Assembly (NCBI GenBank): GCA_014529385.2
Contig: CM043944.1
Location: 55,411,768 to 55,475,767, forward strand
Origin: Adiantum capillus-veneris
Taxonomy: Eukaryota > Streptophyta > Polypodiopsida > Polypodiales > Pteridaceae
Direction of reading: 5' to 3'
Length of the DNA: 64,000 nt
In this document: piece after piece, positions 12,643 to 25,358 of the stretch
Layout of the letters: each line of letters starts with the position of its first letter
How positions within the stretch are numbered: position 1 is the first letter of the stretch
Program-made: the position numbers and the translations under genes
The notes under the pieces: generated by a model
The model's database searches: none
Told to the model about the DNA's origin: nothing
Seen by the model: the letters and a program-made list of their open reading frames with translations, nothing else

Positions 12643-13581
12643 AAAGTGGAGTGCTACATTGGCACTAGGAGAGGGTCTACATGAGGTTTTTTGAAGCTAT
12701 AGTAAGCTAGTTGCTAGCTTTGTGTAAGCTCATAATGAGCTTTAGCAAGCTCACAAGGACATTTTCGACATCCCTTGCCAATTCTAGTAGCTTCTATTGA
12801 ACGTTAACAACTTCACAAGGTAATCTAGTCTTGGATCCCTGGCCAACTCAAGTAGCTTATAAGTCCTTAATCTTAGTGCAGATGTGCTCACAAGAAAGAG
12901 AGTATTCTTGAATTTTTCAAGCATCTGTATGAAGACCCATGTACGGCTTGGGTTCAATGCTTACGTGAGAAGAGCTCACCACTTGAGGCTAAGCCAAATT
13001 CAAAACTTTGAGAGATGCAGCCTTGCCATTCCTATGGAGACACTGCGCCATACGACATTGCATAACTTCATAGATAGACAATCCTTGCATCACTTGAGCC
13101 AAATTAGGAACTTTGACAACAACAGTGTTGGCTTATATGTTGGCATTTGTGCTTATGATTATGGGTATGGTCGGGTGTTTCCATCATTTGACTAGAAAGC
13201 GATTGCATATGAAAGAACTGGTTCGTAATTCTACAACTCCCTTCTATCCAAAAGTAAAGTAGCTTATAAAACTAGCATTAAATGTAGGTTCCCTTCCCTT
13301 TAGTCCAAAGCAAGGCTTAATGAATATATTGGTCCAATACGTAAGTTGCATGCATTTAAGAACTCTTCAAATAAAAACTTGATTTATATACTTTTGAGTT
13401 TCACCATATACTATATACTATATAGACAATACTTAAGATGATAGTTATTGATGTTTGTGCTAACAAATGGAATGAAGATTGTAGTATTATACACGTTTAA
13501 AATTCTCTTTTTTTGAGGAATCCTAAATTCCGAGCGAGTTTTTTCGAGCAATTATTAAACCAAGCAAAAATTATCAATATA
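11991..13581. other. Noncoding stretch
   Basis: No supported gene. It contains the GA microsatellite at 12584-12639 and otherwise AT-rich DNA up to the copia target site. Confidence 0.6.
12584..12639. repeat. (GA)n microsatellite
   Basis: Perfect GA run of about 28 units. Confidence 0.97.
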
Positions 13582-13586
13582 CGATT

Positions 13587-13778
13587 TGTTGGGGTATAAA
13601 GCCCAATGTGGTCGCCCAGGTAAGTGGGCGGGCCGCCAAGTATGTACACATATTCTTTTGTAAAAACCTAATAAGAACTCACTATGCTCTACACATTACA
13701 GTAGAGCGAGTTCACCATATCGTCGTGCTCTTCTTCTCACACTCTCTCTCGCGTCGCACTTCCGCTCGTACTCCTTCA
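13587..13778 (+). repeat. Copia 5' LTR
   Basis: 192 bp, beginning TGTTGGGG and ending TCCTTCA. A TATAAA box lies at 13595-13600, only 8 bp from the LTR start, so U3 must be very short. It matches the 3' LTR except at about five positions. Confidence 0.97.
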
Positions 13779-13780
13779 AC

Positions 13781-13792
13781 TGGTATCAGAGC
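13781..13792 (+). promoter_or_regulatory. Primer-binding site, initiator tRNA-Met type
   Basis: TGGTATCAGAGC, the standard plant copia primer site complementary to the 3' end of initiator tRNA-Met. It begins 2 bp after the 5' LTR. Confidence 0.93.
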
Positions 13793-14876
13793 TCAGATCG
13801 AGGCTCGGGGTAGCACTGCAGGAGGCTAGAGTCACTAGCTTAGATTGGAGTGAAATTCGACAAGCAAAGACACGGCCCCAAATCTTGTGGGTGGACCCGT
13901 AGGGCTCGGTGTGCTCAGAATTTCATTCTGAGGTCATCTCGGTTACCGTTCGGCTTCGACAAAGTTCTGCGCAGGCCATTTTCGACTACGTGGTCTCAGC
14001 AGGTGCAAATCCAACTCTGCAAATTTGGGGTTTTCGGCCTACGACTGCAGGTGCTGAGGATATCGACACTCCCAGAGTGTTGATTTGTGGATGTCTACAC
14101 ATCGAAGGAAGGCTCACAGTTCTTGGAGGCGTGTCACATACGACACGGGCGCATTTACACACAGACTGTAGGTGACATCCACTAGTTCATCAGGTAGCTT
14201 GTGTTTGCTACTTGATATTCCAGATTTCATCCTGACATTGCAGGTACTTCCACATGGGATGTATTGTCAGAGATGATGTATGTCTGTTGAGGGTTTGCTG
14301 GCTGTGAGTCACGCAGCAAACAACCGCCGCAGCGATTACAGCATACAGTGGGAAATTTGTGGATGTATGACTTTGTGGGAAGTCTATGTACTGTCAGATT
14401 TACTGCAGCCTTTGTTGAGGGTCGAGTGAGGTTTTATTGAGCTGGGGGGTTCTCGAATGTTGAGATCCTTTTGGTGATACAGGTCTTGGAGCGATCCCTC
14501 GAGCACCCTTAGATAGGCAGCTAGGATGTATCGACTGTGAGTTAGACAGTTGGGATTGCATCTTTGCTTTACTGCCGTTGAGGCATTGTCGCAGTCTATG
14601 CTTACAGGATAGTGATAGGACAGTCAGAGACAGTACAGGTGCAGGACAGGTTTACCCACAGCTTACAGTGTTAGAGAGACAGTGGTTTTTTGAGCTGTTT
14701 TTTGGTCTGTTTTTTGTACACCAGAGCCATTTTACAAAGGAGACTCTGCCAAAATTTCTGTAGAATCTGAAGCTTTCTTGGTTCATTTGACAGGTTGATA
14801 TTGGTTCAGAGGTCAGTTTACAGGGAAAACTCTGCCGAATTTTTCCCAGGAAAGTAAACTACTGTGAAGCGTAGCT
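13793..14876 (+). other. Copia untranslated leader
   Basis: About 1.1 kb separates the primer site from the gag ATG. Short open frames inside it carry no recognisable domain. The leader is long for a copia element with such short LTRs. Confidence 0.7.
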
Positions 14877-17800
14877 ATGGCTGGATCACAGGACACTGCT
14901 CTTTACAATATCAAGAAACTGGATGGAACCAATTTCCCATTGTGGAAGAAGCAGATTTGGCACGTGTTGATACAAAAGAAGCATATAAAACCTATAAAGC
15001 TCAAGGGGATAAAACCAGAAGATATGGACGAAGATGAATGGAGCGAAATGGATGAATTGGCACTTTCTACCATTATGCTGACTTTGGCAGAAAGCGTTTA
15101 CTTCAATGTAGCAGATGAGATGTCGGCTTATCAAGCATGGTTAAAGCTGAGTGATCTTTATGAGAAGCAGAGTGCAGCTTCACATGTATACTGGCTTAAG
15201 AAGCTTGTTGACTTGAAGATGAAAGAAGGGACACCTATGTCCAATCATCTGAATGAATTCAACACAAACTATAGTCAGTTGTCAGCTCAAGGTGTCAAGT
15301 TTGATGAACCTATTAGAGCTATGTTCCTGTTGATCACATTGCCGAAAAGTTGGGACACTTTTCGCACAGCTTTGAGTAATTCTGCACCTCCAGATGGTTT
15401 GAACATAGCAGGTGTAGAAGGAAGTCTGCTTACTGAAGAAACCAATAGAAAGACAATGGACAAAGGCAAAGGAACAGCGTTAGTTGTCAGGGGAAGGACC
15501 AAAGAAAAGTACAAAGGTGGAAAGAGGAATCAGTCTCGTAGCAAATCCCGCAGTGCTAAAGGCAAGAGTGACATAGAATGCTACCATTGTGGCAAGAAGG
15601 GTCACATGAAAAGAGACTGCAAAGAATGGAAAGCAGAAAAAGGCAAAGAGAAAGCTGAAGACCATGGTGAGAAGAACAAGTCCTCAGTGAAGATTCAAGA
15701 AATAAATGTGACAAACACTTTTGCAGAGGATGACAGTCTAGTGTCAGGAGACATCTACTTCTTGAAGAATACAATGGACTCAGCTCTTCTTACAGCATCT
15801 GATGGAAATGCACTGAGTGACTGGATTATAGACTCAGGGGCATCACTTCATGTGTCTCCAAACAAGGAGTGGTTTACCTCTTATGTGACCACTAAAGATC
15901 ATGTTCGGCTAGGCAATGGGCAGACATGTGAGATCTTAGGTGTTGGAGATGTTCAATTGAAGTTTCAGAATGGCTCTTCTTTCACACTGAAGAATGTGAG
16001 ATATGTTCCCGCAATTACAAAGAGCTTGATCAGCACAAGTTTACTTGATGATGCTGGCTACGTCACCAATTTTGGACAGAACATGTGGAAGATATCCAAG
16101 GGTTCTATGACAGTAGCACATGGAGTAAAGTCTGGAGGACTTTACATGATTTATGTATCAAATGTCTCTAAAAATGTAATCAATGTAACCGAGCAGCCGA
16201 ACTTTTCTTTGTGGCATAGCCGGTTAGGACATATGTCCAAGACGGGAATGGAAATCTTGTCTCGTTCTGGTTATTTGCCTAGCTTTTCATTTAATGATTT
16301 TGAATTCTGTGAACATTGTCTGTATGGTAAGCAAACACAGCAGCCACATAAGCATAGAAGCAGTAGAAGAGATACACAGTTGGCACTTGTTCATAGTGAT
16401 TTGTGTGGACCTATGCCTAACCTATCTCTAGGGGGAGCTTCTTACTTTATGACATTTATAGATGATTCCTCGAGAAAAGTATGGGTTTACTTTCTCAAGC
16501 ACAAGGATGAAGCGTTTAGTGTTTTCAAAACGTTTGTGACACTTGTGGAGAATCAGAGTGGCAAGAAGCTTAAATGCTTACGCACTGACAATGGTGGAGA
16601 GTATGTTTCAAAGGCCTTTCAGGACTTTTGTGAGTCAAAAGGTATAAAACGTGAACTTACTACTCCTTACAATTCTCCTCAAAATGGTTTTGCTGAGAGG
16701 ATGAATAGGACCATACAAAAGAGGGTCAGAATTATGTTGTCTAATGCACAGCTGCCAAATGGGTTTTGGGCTGAAGCTGTATCAACAGCTGTTCATCTTG
16801 TAAATAGATCTCCTAGCAAGGTTTTGCAGAAGGATTCAGTGCCAGAGATGGTATGGTCAGGCAAAATGCCCTCATACAAGCATCTCAGAGTCTTTGGCTG
16901 TGAGGAATATACTCACGTTCCAAAGGAATTTAGGAACAAACGTGAGCCAAAGAGTAGAAAGTGCATCTTTCTAGGCTATGGTAATTCTGGTGAGATGGGG
17001 TACAGACTTTAAGATCCCGAATCCAGAAAGGTTGTCCGCAGCAATGATGTTCACTTTAATGAATCCAAATATCATTCTAAACCAGAAAGGGTTGAGGAGA
17101 TTAGAAGAGTTGTCTTCCAAGAAGATGGACCTGCATGTGCAAGACAAAATGTCAGGGCTCAAGAGGAGCAAGGACAGGATAGATTGGAACCACAGGTTGT
17201 GGCTGAGCCTGAGCCACCTATTGTGAATAGATCTGGACGTGTCACGCGACCTCCTGATAGGTTTGTTCCATCTATGAACTATGTCATGTTGACTGATTGC
17301 AATGAGCCTTCATGTTACAAGGAAGCAGTGCAAATGAAGGACTCCAGGAATTGGCAATTGGCCATGCAGTTAGAGATGACAACTCTACATAAAAACCAGA
17401 CATGGAAGCTAGTTAAATTACCACGGGGCAAAAAGGCTCTACCCTGTAAATGTGTTTACAGGTATAAGATCACCGCTCATGATAGTCAGCCAAAGTACAA
17501 AGCAAGGCTTGTTGCCAAGGGCTTTAAGCAAGAACAAAGCATTGACTTTGATGAATTCTTCTCTCCGGTGGTCAAGATGACTACATTGAGATGCTTTCTT
17601 GCATTGGTTGCCATATTAGATTTGGTGTTGCACCAAATGGATGTCAAGACAACGTTCTTGCATGGTGATTTAGATGTGGAAATTTACATGCAGCAGCCAG
17701 AAGGGTTTGTTGAGAAAGGCAAGGAAGATTGGTTATGCCAGTTGTTAAAGAGCCTTTATGGCTTAAAACAATCACCGAGGGCATGGTACCATGAATTTCA

Positions 17801-18857
17801 CAAGTTTATGCTTTCTCAAGGCTACAAACGTAGTGAGTTCGATCACTGTCTATATACAAAGAAGGCTAAGGATGGTAGTTGGCTGATCCTTATTTTGTAT
17901 GTGGATGACATGTTGATTGCTGGCAAGCACTTGGAAGAAATTTCAGCTTTGAAGTCAAAGATGGCAAAATCGTTTGACATGAAAGACATGGGTGAGGCAA
18001 GTCATATACTTGGTATGCGCATTGAGAGAGATAGATCAAAGAAGTTGATTTGGTTATCTCAAACAGAGTATATTGACAAGGTTTTGCAACGTTTCAATAT
18101 GGAGAAGGGAAAGGCACTGAGTGTTCCATTGCCACCATATGTGAAACTTAGCAAACAAGATTGTCCTGTGTCTGAGGAAGAACAGGCTGAAATGGATAAG
18201 ATTCCATATGCATCTGTAGTGGGTAGTTTGATGTATGCAATGATTGCTACTCGTCCAGACATTGCATTTGCAATGGGAGTAGTAATTCGATACATGTCAA
18301 ACCCAGGCAAGAAACATTGGGAGGCAGTGAAAGGAATATTGAGATACCTGAAAGCTACAAAGAGTATGTGTATATGCTATGGGAGTCAGGAGCTAAGTGT
18401 AAAGGGTTTTACAGACTCAGATTATGCAGGTGACTTAGACAACCGAAGGTCTACGTCAGGGTATGTCTTTACATTGGCTGGTGGAGCAGTATCATGGCGT
18501 TCTAGATTACAAGATTGTGTTACTCAGTCTACTACAGAGGGTGAATATGCTGCAGCATCAGAGGCATGCAAAGAATCAATTTGGCTTAATCGACTAGTAA
18601 CAGATTTGGGAATCAAAGAAGAGATGCTTGTGTTATATTGTGATAGTCAAAGTGCTATACAATTGGCTCGCAATCCAGTTTATCACTCAAAGACAAAGCA
18701 TGTGGATGTGAAGTATCATTTCATCAGGGAAATGCTCGAGGATAAGCAACTTCAGCTTGTCAAAGTTCACACCACAGAAAATCCTGCTGATCTACTTACA
18801 AAAGGACTTACCTCAGAGAGCTTTGCGCATTTTCGCAAGCAGTTAGGTGTAGGGTAG
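14877..18857 (+). pseudogene. Copia gag-pol polyprotein gene with one in-frame stop
   Basis: An ATG at 14877 opens a frame that runs to 18857, broken only by a TAA at 17010-17012. Part 1 (711 codons) holds a UBN2-like gag, a CCHC knuckle CYHCGKKGHMKRDC from about residue 235, the protease DSGAS at about 319, the integrase HHCC region from about 445, and the integrase triad D508, D571 and E607 with the expected D-35-E spacing. Part 2 is in the same frame; its first ATG is at 17184 (557 codons). It has the reverse transcriptase with YVDD (about residue 239), RNase H with DSDYAGD (about 411) and a C-terminal KTKHVDVKYHFIRE. The stop lies between integrase and reverse transcriptase, so no complete polyprotein is expected without readthrough. 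Confidence 0.95.
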
Positions 18858-18910
18858 TACATCACTTCTCTACATCTCTTGTATATTATCTTGTATAGTA
18901 GCTTCTCTCA

Positions 18911-18940
18911 CACTTAAAGTACCACATTGGACTTTAAGTG
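18911..18940 (+). repeat. 10-bp-stem hairpin upstream of the copia polypurine tract
   Basis: CACTTAAAGT (18911-18920) and ACTTTAAGTG (18931-18940) are perfect inverted arms around a 10-nt loop ACCACATTGG. The loop is the exact complement of CCAATGTGGT in the 3' LTR (18963-18972), so a pseudoknot or kissing pairing is possible. Confidence 0.85.
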
Positions 18941-18946
18941 GGAGGT
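18936..18946 (+). promoter_or_regulatory. Copia polypurine tract
   Basis: The purine-rich segment AAGTGGGAGGT directly abuts the 3' LTR, where plus-strand DNA priming takes place in LTR elements. Confidence 0.75.
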
Positions 18947-19138
18947 TGCTGGGGTATAAAGCCCAATGTGGTCGCCCAGGTAAGTGGGCGGGCCGCCAGG
19001 TATGTACACATATTCTTTTGTAAAAACCTAATAAGAACTCACTATGCTCTACACATTACAGTAGAGCAAGTTCACCATATCGTCGTGCTCTTCTTCTCGC
19101 ACTCTCTCTCGCGTCGCACTGCCGCTCGTACTCCTTCA
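18947..19138 (+). repeat. Copia 3' LTR
   Basis: 192 bp, beginning TGCTGGGG and ending TCCTTCA. It is followed at once by the second copy of the CGATT target duplication. Confidence 0.97.
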
Positions 19139-19928
19139 CGATTTTGAGGGATATTGCAAAAAACAATTTATGTTCACAAAAGGAACTCATCTTATAGTTG
19201 AAACTACTGCTTAATATACGAGGAAGACATAGATATAGACGTATGTGAGAGTTATAGAGAGAATTAGATTGCTAGCACATTACAAAACATATGCTTGGAT
19301 CAACAAGGAAAATAACATGGAACCATTGTTTAGAGTTGTGGATAAACTAATTTGAAGCACATTTTTCATCTATGAAGAGATGTCTTCTTTGAGACCCATC
19401 GCTACTCCATCGCTAGTTGGTTGGCCCAAAGTCATGCATGCAATAAAAGAATGGCTCCTTTGTTCAAACCCTCTCCATGGCAATCCACAATCCATGAGGG
19501 ATCAACTTGAATCTGGTAGGTAGTGTCGCATAGTGATGTCGGTAGAAGCCATCCCTAATTCCTTAAACAAGGGAGCACTTTCTTTAATGTATAGCGGAAG
19601 GAGCAACACATCTAGTATCATCACCAACAAATTACCCAATATGCTGATGTATTGGAGTGAAGGAAAACTCAAGCAAACATCATAATGCTTGCGTGCCAGC
19701 ACTCTCTACAAAAATTAACATACACATTTTCTATAAATACAAGTATCCCAACAAAGATAAAAAGATCTTTACACTAAAGCCACCAATGTTATACCCTAAA
19801 CACATGACAGATCATCATCGTCCATACGGTCAACAACTATCTGCTTGTCCTTATCCAACAAGATTGTTTCTTTAAATTAAAGTCAGGCGGTTCTGTCAGA
19901 TAACATAGAACAATAATGTGGATTAGCA

Positions 19929-20070
19929 ACATCTATGGTTGTGGGTGGTGGGAGATCCGCAAAGGGTGCTCCCCTCATATGGATAGATAGTAGCTCAATT
20001 GGACATCTATGACTGTGGGTGGTGGAAGATCCGCAAAGGGTGCTCCCCTAATCTAGATAGCATGTAGCTC
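19929..20070. repeat. Tandem duplication, 74-bp period
   Basis: The segment starting ACATCTATGGTTGTGGGTGG at 19929 recurs at 20003 (ACATCTATGACTGTGGGTGG), including the phrase GATCCGCAAAGGGTGCTCCC. The copies diverge toward their ends. Confidence 0.85.
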
Positions 20071-20484
20071 TCTCTCCCTAGCAAGGACATATCCTATATC
20101 CATGTTGATCCATCAAGGAAAATTATCAAGCTTCCACCACAGGATATGATGCATGATTGTAGATACATCTGCTTGCTATGCAATAGTTGTATGCTTTCAT
20201 GCCCATACATAGAACAATTTTTCCAATAGTGATTCTAACTATGGCTAAGAAGCTTTAACTTTGTACTCTATGTTTCTATCTTTTCATAGAGGGTCCCATG
20301 TATCAATGAGGCGATCTATGCTAAATAATAAACCACACAAAAGAAAATCTTAAAACAATTCAACCAAAAGCATGAAATAGGCCACAAAAGCACTTTGCAA
20401 TTACAATGATTACATGCCACTATTGTCATCTAAGTTTTGCATGTTCACATAGAGACTATAAAGGCCCCCTTTTTTATTCATGTA

Positions 20485-20564
20485 ACCCTCTCTAGAAAAG
20501 TAGGCTTCAGACCTGAAACATTAGACCCTCTCTAGAAAAGTAGGCTTCAGACCTGAAACATTAG
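20485..20564. repeat. Perfect 40-bp tandem duplication
   Basis: 20485-20524 and 20525-20564 are identical. A third partial copy (ACTTCAGACC) follows. Confidence 0.95.
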
Positions 20565-21135
20565 ACTTCAGACCACGAACTCATGCATATGGAATGAGCC
20601 ATACGACCTTGTTGTTTTAAGAATGTACTCTTCCCTATCAATATGCAAGTGACTGTCATCCACGTCATTTAAAATAGCCCCCACCTAAGGTGCAATATGA
20701 AATTGAACTAACTCCATGGCATCTTATTGCCTAGCTAAATGAGGATCTACATCATTCAATGCCCCTAACCCAATACATGTCCTCTCGCTCTCATCACCAT
20801 GAAGATCGATAGCATCGTAGTCCTCTGTGACTAACGTTGAACTCACTTGATAACAACAAAGTGTATGAGAAATAGCAGAAGAGCTCCCTCTTCCTCTAAA
20901 GCCTTTTCAAATTTCAAGACTACAATTAATTTTCAAACAAAGTGAAAACATTCCAGTAAACATAACACAATGATTAATTCTTTTTGTATATTACACACTA
21001 AATTTATCTTTAGAAAATAAATTGAATGAATTTAAAATACAGATAAACCAAATCCAAAAAAACATAGTATCTTATTACAATCAAATTCACAATACCATCC
21101 TGTCTAATCATATAATTGTGCATCTGCAACATGAA

Positions 21136-21500
21136 GTGAAAAGGGTGAACCCCCTCCGCCCCCTAATGTGCTGTTTGTGCGGATGCCAATCGCAACCATT
21201 TTGTGACAGAAGGAAAACTAGTGATTCTTTTTTTTTCAATTAATAATCTTTGTCTACACAATATCAAGTGAAGAGGGTGGAAAAAAAAACCCTCCTGACA
21301 TGCTATTAGTGCCAAATGGCAGTTGACACCATTTTGCAACACAAACGGTGAAAATAAACCCGCTCTTGTGGTGTCATCAGTGCTTGAATGACAGTCGGAA
21401 ATGGAAAAAATAACCCCTCTGGACGTGCCGTCAATGTTGGTCGTTGTGCAAAAGGTGAGAAAAAAACATCCTCCCTATATACCGTGAGTGTCGTGAGGTT
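21136..21500. repeat. Diverged tandem repeat, four to five units
   Basis: Units of roughly 60-105 bp share the order GTGAAAAGGGTG / A-run plus CCCTCC / TGC.GT.AGTG / CCATTTTG.. . Divergence is high and unit length is irregular, so boundaries are approximate. Confidence 0.5.
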
Positions 21501-21594
21501 TTTTTCTTGCTTTTGGTGCTTCATTTTTATACCCCTTGGATGTAGATGATTGAATATGTTGTATAGATGTTCTCGAAATAGCACATGAAAATAA

Positions 21595-22960
21595 GTGGAA
21601 GAGGCAATGATGGAAAGAGTTACAGATGGACAAGATGACCTTAGCAAGGTGAAGAAGCAGCTTGCTATATTGATAGAGAGATCCAAGTCCAATTTGATGC
21701 ATGATTGGACTCGAGCTAAGAGAAATGTTGACAAATTAATATTGAAGCTCATTGGGGTATGTGAATGGTGCTTGTAAGAAGGACAAAGTGCATTCTGCGG
21801 ATAACAAAAATGTAGTTTTCCTTAAAAAGGAGGGCTAGCATAGTAGCAAGTAGAACGGGATGCTATGAAGTTGTGGTATGAGTTTCCACTTATGGAGTTA
21901 CAAACTAGTAAACATGCTATGTAGAGCATGAAACATGAGCTTATGGTTTGAGTGGAGGCTAAAGATGAGGTAGTTAGGCTAGTTGGAGATGCCATGAGTG
22001 CACCTCCGTCAACAGCAAGGCGGGTTGAGAAGCTCTTAGTAGAGCTTTCCATAACAAAGGGGTCCACTTTTTTAAGTGAATGCACAACAGCTGGGATGGA
22101 TGAGTTGATTGATAAGCTCCCAAAGTCCATGGAAAGTAGTCTTCTCAAAATTGAGGTACCCTTAATTCAACAACATAAAAAAAACATTGTAGCCTCTTGT
22201 TGTTGTAGAAGTATACAGAAATGAAATTGAAGCTCTCAAGTATGAAAGTGTTGATGCCACCATCAAAGAACTGAAAGTGGAAGATGTATAGCATAAGGAC
22301 CAAGATATGAGGGATTTCCTCACTAATTGCTCTCCGAAATCCCTCCAAAAAAAATTAGCAGCTATGAAAGAGGCTGAGCATAAGGCCATACAAAAGCAAA
22401 TATGGAAAGCTGAGGGTGGAAGAAAAAAACTCAAAGAATTTTGAATCAATTGCTCAGGATCTACTTATCAAAACATGCAGACACTTGGAAGAAGCCGAAG
22501 AAAAGCTTGCCAAAGCAAGTGTGGAGGATGCTGCTCTCCTTGTGTCTCTTGAATCACTTAAGGTTGAGCTTGAGAAGAGCCAAAATGAAGCTATTCAAGC
22601 TTTATAAAATAGGGAGGCAACTACAAGAAACAAGACAACAGAAGTGCTTGAACACATGGAGAGGATGAGGGAGTGGAACCAAGCTCAACTATGAATCAGG
22701 AAAGAGAAGGAATCTTCTACCCATGCCATGGTTGAGTCTTTGTAGATGGAGTTTGAAAGTCTTAAATCAGAAGAGTCATTGGCGGCTGAAAAGGAGGGAC
22801 TTGAACCAAGCTCAACTATCGATTTGGAAAGAGAAGAAGCTTCTACCCGTGCCATGGTGGAGTCTTGTAGATGGATTTTGAAAGGCACAAATCAGAAGAG
22901 ACATTGGCAGGTGAAAAGGAGTTTATAGCAACTACCAAGGTCTCAAAAATGAGCAAAGAG
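21595..22960 (+). pseudogene. Broken coiled-coil protein gene, possibly WEB1/PMI2 (DUF827) family
   Basis: Plus-strand fragments at 21595-21777, 21952-22224, 22416-22607 and 22746-22928 are rich in Glu, Lys, Leu and Ala with heptad-like spacing. Examples are SKVKKQLAILIERSKSNL, TARRVEKLLVELSITKGS, EEAEEKLAKASVEDAALL and ESLKVELEKSQNEA. The pattern recalls WEB-family coiled-coil proteins of chloroplast photorelocation, but any long coiled coil could give it. Stops and frame changes separate the pieces. A 127-bp internal tandem duplication (22677-22803 and 22804 to about 22922) repeats the segment containing NQAQL/NQAQLS and SLKSEESLAAEKE. Confidence 0.45.
22677..22922 (+). repeat. 127-bp internal tandem duplication in the coiled-coil pseudogene
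   Basis: AACCAAGCTCAACTAT occurs at 22677 and again at 22804, each followed by matching sequence (AAAGAGAAG..CTTCTACCC.TGCCATGGT). Confidence 0.8.
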
Positions 22961-25340
22961 ATCGGGAGAAACAAAGTTGGACAAATTGAGCAACATAAGC
23001 ACTCCTCTAATGAGATTTTTGCCTTATGGGCTTGAGCTTATGGGCAAAGCTTGATGCAATCAAGCTAAGCTGGTAGCGCATGAAAGAAATTTTTAGGGCC
23101 CAATTTTTGGTATGCCTTTTTTTTTTTTTGCCTTGGGAACTTGGTACTTAAATGAGGGAGTGGGAGCATAGCATGAAAGTCTTTTTTTTTAATGGGGATG
23201 CTGAGATTGCCCATATCTCAAGTATTTGGTTTAGGCAATGGTTCTAAAGTCTGGATTTCTAATAATGAATCACTGATTTGTGGTGGTGATTACCATATAC
23301 ATGACATAATTATTTTCTTCCAACATTTTTGCACTCATTCTAATTTGTTGTCAGACTCGCTCAGAATTTCCCTGTGCTCGATTTTTTGGGCTCACTGATT
23401 AGAAACCCTTGATTTTGAAAATCCCAACTAATCAACATACTTCTACTTGATCTAATAATCATTTACACATGTGTTTTTATTTAGTTCTTACACTCTAGTC
23501 AAGCCAAAATAGAGGTGCTGGCTATTGATAGCCATTTTTCGGCTCTCCATAATTGCCATAGTAAGCTACCTCACCCTACCAAAATCACCCAAACACTATG
23601 GCTATCCCTACCATTTCACTGTAAATAGGTGTGTGTGAATTAGGGGACTTTTTCCATATCTTCTTAAAAAACCCTCAGCTAGCTAGTCACTGGGCTAGGT
23701 GAGCCAAAAAAAATAAAAAAAAATAAAAAATAAAAGTACATTATGGCCTCTTTGTGTGTAAATATTTCATTGTATATATGGCCTAAATATAGGGATTTTT
23801 TATAATTATTTTGGTATTTTATTTAAATATTTCTACTTAGGTGTGTGTTTTATTAAACATATGTACACCTTCTTTCATCCTCTTACACCATAAGTATATT
23901 TTTTGCCAATATGTACATACTCTAACTTTATATTTTTCCTTTATACAAATCATTCCCACATTTTCACCCTCACCCTCGTGAAAACAAAAAATTGATTTCT
24001 ACTCATTGGTCAAGTTTATTATATTATTTACTTGCATACCTTTTCCTCTTTCACCCAAAATAATTCAAAGAGAGACCATATCATATGATTCCAATATCTT
24101 TCCATATCCATAACTCCTCCATATTTTTATTATTATTTTTACTCATTATTCTAACACCATGTGCTCATTGAGCTAAAGTCCATGAATAGTCCATACACTA
24201 GTCCCACCATGTATATATTTCTTTATTCACCAATAATCCTCCTCCATGCATGTGTCAAGGGCAACTTGGATGCTTTGTATTATGATATGACAAAGGAGGG
24301 GCTCACTCTTGGATGCATTGTACAAATTCAACAAAGGAGGGGGCCACTAAAAGACTTTTGCAGGCATAAAAAACAGGCTTTTTGGTAAGAATTTTGGCAC
24401 CTATCTCCACTCCGAATTTGGAGTGGTGGTCAAAAGAGAAAATGTAGCCCACGCTTTGAATAATCACCTCAAAGTTTTTCATGATTTTTGGAGCTACCAG
24501 CGGTGAGCTATGATTTTTTGAGTGGACCCCAGTCTGCCCACTTTTTTCACAAGTAGCCCATAGTCTTCTCTCACCTCTTTCCACACTTCTACACACACAC
24601 ACACACACACACATTTCTCTCAATCCCTCACTCAAACTTGCATCTTCAATGGTTTCTCTCACCTTCTTCACCATTAACCTCCCCACTTACTCCCCTAGCT
24701 CTCATATGAGCTCTCCATGTACATACACCATCTCTATGCCTCTCTCTATTACTTCCAAAGTACAATTCCATCTTACCCCTTATATATATACATAAATTCA
24801 GCATGTGTACCATGATTAACCTCTGCAAATCAAGAGATATCATCAACGGAATTACCATTTTCATCGCGATAATCAACCTTGGCGGCGGTGGCGTAAAGAA
24901 GGGAAGACGAAGAAGAAGGTCGATAGTCATTTTGAGAACCTACACAAGTAAGTCCAAAACTTCTTCAAGCTTCACCATCACAAGGATTTTCTCACTTCAT
25001 TCAACCATCTTACTTCAACCATCCACCTCATTCTACCCATTGTAAATGTAACATTAACTTTCTAGTGATTACTAACACTAACCACTAACATACTAACACA
25101 AAATAGCATTGACCTAACCATAAAAGACACCTCACCTCAAGACATGTATAGTAACTCTCTCTCTCTCTCTCTCTCTCCCCTTCCTTAAAACTTACTTTCA
25201 CCTTATCTACCATCAATAATGCTCTCTTTTGAGCCCACACCCATGACTCAAGCAGACAAAGAAGGCCCGCAATGTTTTGATATTCAAAAAAATCATAATC
25301 CTGATTTGTTAGCTTGTAAATTAGGATTTCCAATAATCTT
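22961..25340. other. Noncoding AT-rich stretch
   Basis: No supported gene. An A-rich AAAAT-type run lies at about 23706-23735, an (AC)n run at 24591-24613 and a (CT)n run at 25156-25179. Confidence 0.6.
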
Positions 25341-25358
25341 AATATGGGGTCTCCAACC

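Larger units (their letters stand above)
13582..19143 (+). mobile_element. Ty1/copia LTR retrotransposon with target duplications
   Basis: The element spans 13587-19138 (5552 bp) and is flanked by the 5-bp target duplication CGATT at 13582-13586 and 19139-19143. Two 192-bp LTRs, each TG...CA, bracket a tRNA-Met-type primer-binding site, a 1.1-kb leader, a gag-pol frame in copia order (gag, protease, integrase, reverse transcriptase, RNase H) and a polypurine tract. By eye the LTRs differ at about 5 of 192 positions, which suggests a fairly recent insertion. The one obvious lesion is a single in-frame stop in gag-pol. Confidence 0.97.
19144..21135. other. Noncoding AT-rich stretch
   Basis: No supported gene. 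It holds two small tandem duplications, listed separately (19929-20070 and 20485-20564). Confidence 0.6.
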
